In this document: piece by piece, positions 32,577 through 33,980 of the stretch
Layout of the letters: the number at the start of each line of letters is the position of its first letter
Numbering within the stretch: the first letter of the stretch is position 1
Source: Sulfurimonas sp. MAG313
GTDB taxonomy: Bacteria > Campylobacterota > Campylobacteria > Campylobacterales > Sulfurimonadaceae
Assembly (NCBI RefSeq): GCF_029216045.1
Contig: NZ_JAEMVE010000121.1
Span: 1 to 33,980, forward strand
DNA length: 33,980 nucleotides
Reading direction: 5' to 3'
Translations under genes and position numbers: made by a program
Notes under the pieces: model-generated
Database searches by the model: none
Told to the model about the DNA's origin: nothing
What the model saw: the letters and a program-made list of their open reading frames with translations, nothing else

Positions 32577-33469
32577 GCAAGCCCCCTGAAACGTCTTAGT
32601 ACATACGCCACTAAAAGAAAAAAGGTCATTATTAAAATATATTGGTAATAATAATCTTTTTTTAAAAACTGATGAGACTTTATTTCAGAGTTTTCCATCT
32701 CATTAATCTCAGCATACACTTCTTTTAGTTCTTCTTCATTCACAGCCACATAAGACTTTCCCCCTGTAGCGTGAGCAATCTCTTCTAAAAGAGCAGGTGA
32801 AAAGTCATTCCCAATAGCAATAGTATAAATTTTAACATCTCGTTTCTGAGCTAACTTTACCGCGTCTTTGGGTGAGATACGACCACTGTTATGTTCCCCA
32901 TCAGATAAAAGGATGATAAGCTTAGACTTAGCCTTTGAAAAAGAAAGTGCACGTATAGACTGCTGTATCCCTTCTCCAATAGCCGTATTATCTCCGGCCA
33001 TGCCTGTTTGAAGATAAGAAACCATAAGCGAGACAATATTTTTTTCATACGTCACAGGAGAGGCGATAAAGGCAAAATCTCCAAAAAGAACGATACCTAC
33101 ATTATCATTTACGCGCTTAGCAATAAACTCACGAACCACACGCTGAACCGTCTCAAAACGTGTTTCTCTTACTTCACTAAGACCAGAAGCGCGCATAGAG
33201 CCACTTGCATCAATGGCTAACACAATGTCTATACCTTGTCTATTTAAGGGATTGGTTTTATCAATGACAATGGGTGAGGCTAAAGAAAATATCAATAAAA
33301 GTGTAATCAAAAGTTTCCATAAATTTTGCATCCAAAAACGAGGTTTTTTCATGCGAAAGAGTTGAAGGTGCACAAAATTTCGTTTAACTATTTCTTCTCT
33401 ACACTTATATAAACAGTAAAGTATAGGCAGTAATAACAAAAGTATATAACTATATTCAAATAAAAGCAT
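32573..33469 (-). CDS. batA: BatA-like VWA membrane protein (copy 2)
   Basis: 298 residues. Two N-terminal membrane helices (YSYILLLLLPILYCLY, LWKLLITLLLIFSLASPIV), a VWA domain about 75-250 with a full MIDAS (DASGS, TAIGE, LSDGEH), and a C-terminal helix (YYQYILIMTFFLLVAYVL). It is the first gene of the cluster. It matches copy 1 over its whole length in plan, with the same YDIVLLLDASGSMRA-type core and a YAEINEMENSE segment matching YDEINELETSE in copy 1. The minus-strand TATAAT at 33535-33530 is a likely promoter. Confidence 0.9.
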   Translation of the reverse strand: MLLFEYSYILLLLLPILYCLYKCREEIVKRNFVHLQLFRMKKPRFWMQNLWKLLITLLLIFSLASPIVIDKTNPLNRQGIDIVLAIDASGSMRASGLSEVRETRFETVQRVVREFIAKRVNDNVGIVLFGDFAFIASPVTYEKNIVSLMVSYLQTGMAGDNTAIGEGIQQSIRALSFSKAKSKLIILLSDGEHNSGRISPKDAVKLAQKRDVKIYTIAIGNDFSPALLEEIAHATGGKSYVAVNEEELKEVYAEINEMENSEIKSHQFLKKDYYYQYILIMTFFLLVAYVLRRFRGLA

Positions 33470-33529
33470 TATCTTAGTTTATCTAATTCTAAGTGTGAAA
33501 ATAGAATAAAAACTTAAATTTTTATATTT

Positions 33530-33535
33530 ATTATA
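33530..33535 (-). promoter_or_regulatory. Probable -10 element for the Bat cluster
   Basis: Minus-strand TATAAT 61 bases before the batA (copy 2) ATG, with a weak -35. It lies back to back with the tRNA promoter, whose -35 begins at 33543, so the two promoters may interfere. Confidence 0.45.
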
Positions 33536-33542
33536 ATTCCTC

Positions 33543-33571
33543 TTGACATTAAAAGACAAATCCCCTATAAT
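33543..33571 (+). promoter_or_regulatory. Consensus promoter of the tRNA genes
   Basis: TTGACA (33543-33548), exactly 17 bases, then TATAAT (33566-33571), a full sigma70 consensus. It ends 31 bases before tRNA-Lys. GTCC within the post -10 stretch could be part of a GC-rich discriminator. Confidence 0.85.
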
Positions 33572-33602
33572 TCCCGTCCACAAACACTTTGTGCTTGTTT
33601 AT

Positions 33603-33678
33603 GTCTCCTTAGCTCAGTTGGTAGAGCATCTCACTTTTAATGAGGATGTCGATGGTTCGAATCCATCAGGGGACACCA
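33603..33678 (+). tRNA. tRNA-Lys (anticodon TTT)
   Basis: 76 bases with encoded CCA. The acceptor arms GTCTCCT / AGGGGAC pair (one G-T), the D-arm AGCTCAGTTGGTAGAGC is intact, the anticodon loop is CTTTTAA with anticodon TTT, and the T-arm carries GGTTCGAATCC. Confidence 0.97.
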
Positions 33679-33725
33679 TTTTTCTTACTTTTTGTAAAAA
33701 GTATAACTTTCTTATTTTACAATGT

Positions 33726-33800
33726 GGTCCCATCATCTAATGGTTAGGATTCATGGTTTTCATCCATGCCATAGGAGTTCAAATCTCCTTGGGATCACCA
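33726..33800 (+). tRNA. tRNA-Glu (anticodon TTC)
   Basis: 75 bases with encoded CCA. The acceptor arms GGTCCCA / TGGGATC pair (one wobble), the anticodon loop TTTTCAT gives TTC, and the T-loop is GTTCAAATC (usual GTTCGAATC with one change). It lies 47 bases after tRNA-Lys and probably shares its promoter. Confidence 0.96.
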
Positions 33801-33825
33801 AATCACACCACTTTTTCATTCTATC

Positions 33826-33876
33826 TTTGTTGTCAACATACTTGAGTAGTAAACTACACTTCATATGTTTCCGCCG
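33826..33876. repeat. 51-bp direct repeat, copy 1
   Basis: First copy of a 51-bp sequence that recurs exactly 104 bases later with a single change (G33867 to A33971). It contains two small inverted repeats (GTTG-T-CAAC and GTAGT-AA-ACTAC). It starts 25 bases after tRNA-Glu. Confidence 0.9.
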
Positions 33877-33929
33877 CGATACAATAAAAAATTGATGTGA
33901 TTGCATCAGCCAGCTTTTAATCTTAGTTT

Positions 33930-33980
33930 TTTGTTGTCAACATACTTGAGTAGTAAACTACACTTCATATATTTCCGCCG
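33930..33980. repeat. 51-bp direct repeat, copy 2, at window edge
   Basis: Second copy, 50 of 51 bases identical. The window ends exactly at its last matching base, so the true unit may be longer (up to 104 bases) and more copies may follow. The 53 bases between copies contain a short stem (TGATG / CATCA). Confidence 0.9.

Noticed and set aside
33543-33740. 65-codon open frame over the tRNA genes
   Set aside because: It starts at the -35 box and runs through tRNA-Lys; the RNA gene explains the sequence.
33826-33980. CRISPR array
   Set aside because: Only two copies are visible, the 51-bp unit is longer than nearly all CRISPR repeats, and there is no leader or cas gene in the window. It cannot be fully excluded because the window ends inside it.

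Overview
The window is a piece of an AT-rich chromosome, very probably from the Campylobacterota (epsilonproteobacteria), nearer free-living sulfur or Arcobacter-type lineages than Campylobacter or Helicobacter. The basis is protein style (DnaK, GrpE, S15, TyrA, CetB-like PAS, CheW-CZB), TATAAT-dominated promoters and dense operons with ATGA overlaps. The genus is not determined. Almost everything is on the minus strand; only tyrA and two tRNA genes are on the plus strand.

Layout from left to right. (1) 1-5.4 kb, housekeeping: the edge-truncated gene for a peptide/nickel-type ABC ATPase, proA, an exported ankyrin-repeat protein, dnaK and grpE. The grpE promoter has a perfect inverted repeat in its spacer, and no hrcA is adjacent. 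(2) 5.4-21.2 kb, one long chemosensory gene set read right to left: PAS protein, soluble receptor with two signalling tips, triple-CheW protein, CheB, HEAT-repeat protein, CheR, CheY, CheZ-like protein, CheY, CheA, CheW with an embedded zinc-binding CZB domain, STAS protein, ParA-type ATPase, response regulator, two small unknown proteins, and an Hpt/receiver-like/HDOD protein. No flagellar genes or membrane receptors occur here. The set looks like a cytoplasmic chemosensory array that could be positioned by its own ParA. Two genes in it (cheA and the response regulator) are interrupted at poly-A runs. (3) 21.4-23.4 kb: rpsO, a BFD-like ferredoxin, tyrA and an unknown small protein. (4) 23.4-33.5 kb: a nine-gene Bat/MoxR cluster in which the BatA-BatB/TPR-BatD triad is present twice, around a single moxR-DUF58-DUF4381 core. 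(5) 33.5-34.0 kb: tRNA-Lys and tRNA-Glu behind a consensus promoter, then a 51-bp direct repeat with 104-bp period running off the window.

How parts may work together (inference). The PAS protein (redox or energy) and the CZB protein (zinc or oxidant) would feed the soluble receptor/CheW/CheA array, CheB and CheR would adapt it, two CheY and a CheZ-like phosphatase would carry and quench the output, and ParA would distribute the array at division. The Bat cluster would be a MoxR chaperone acting with membrane VWA proteins at the cell envelope.

Limits: all functions come from reading motifs by eye. No database search, structure prediction or RNA folding was run.
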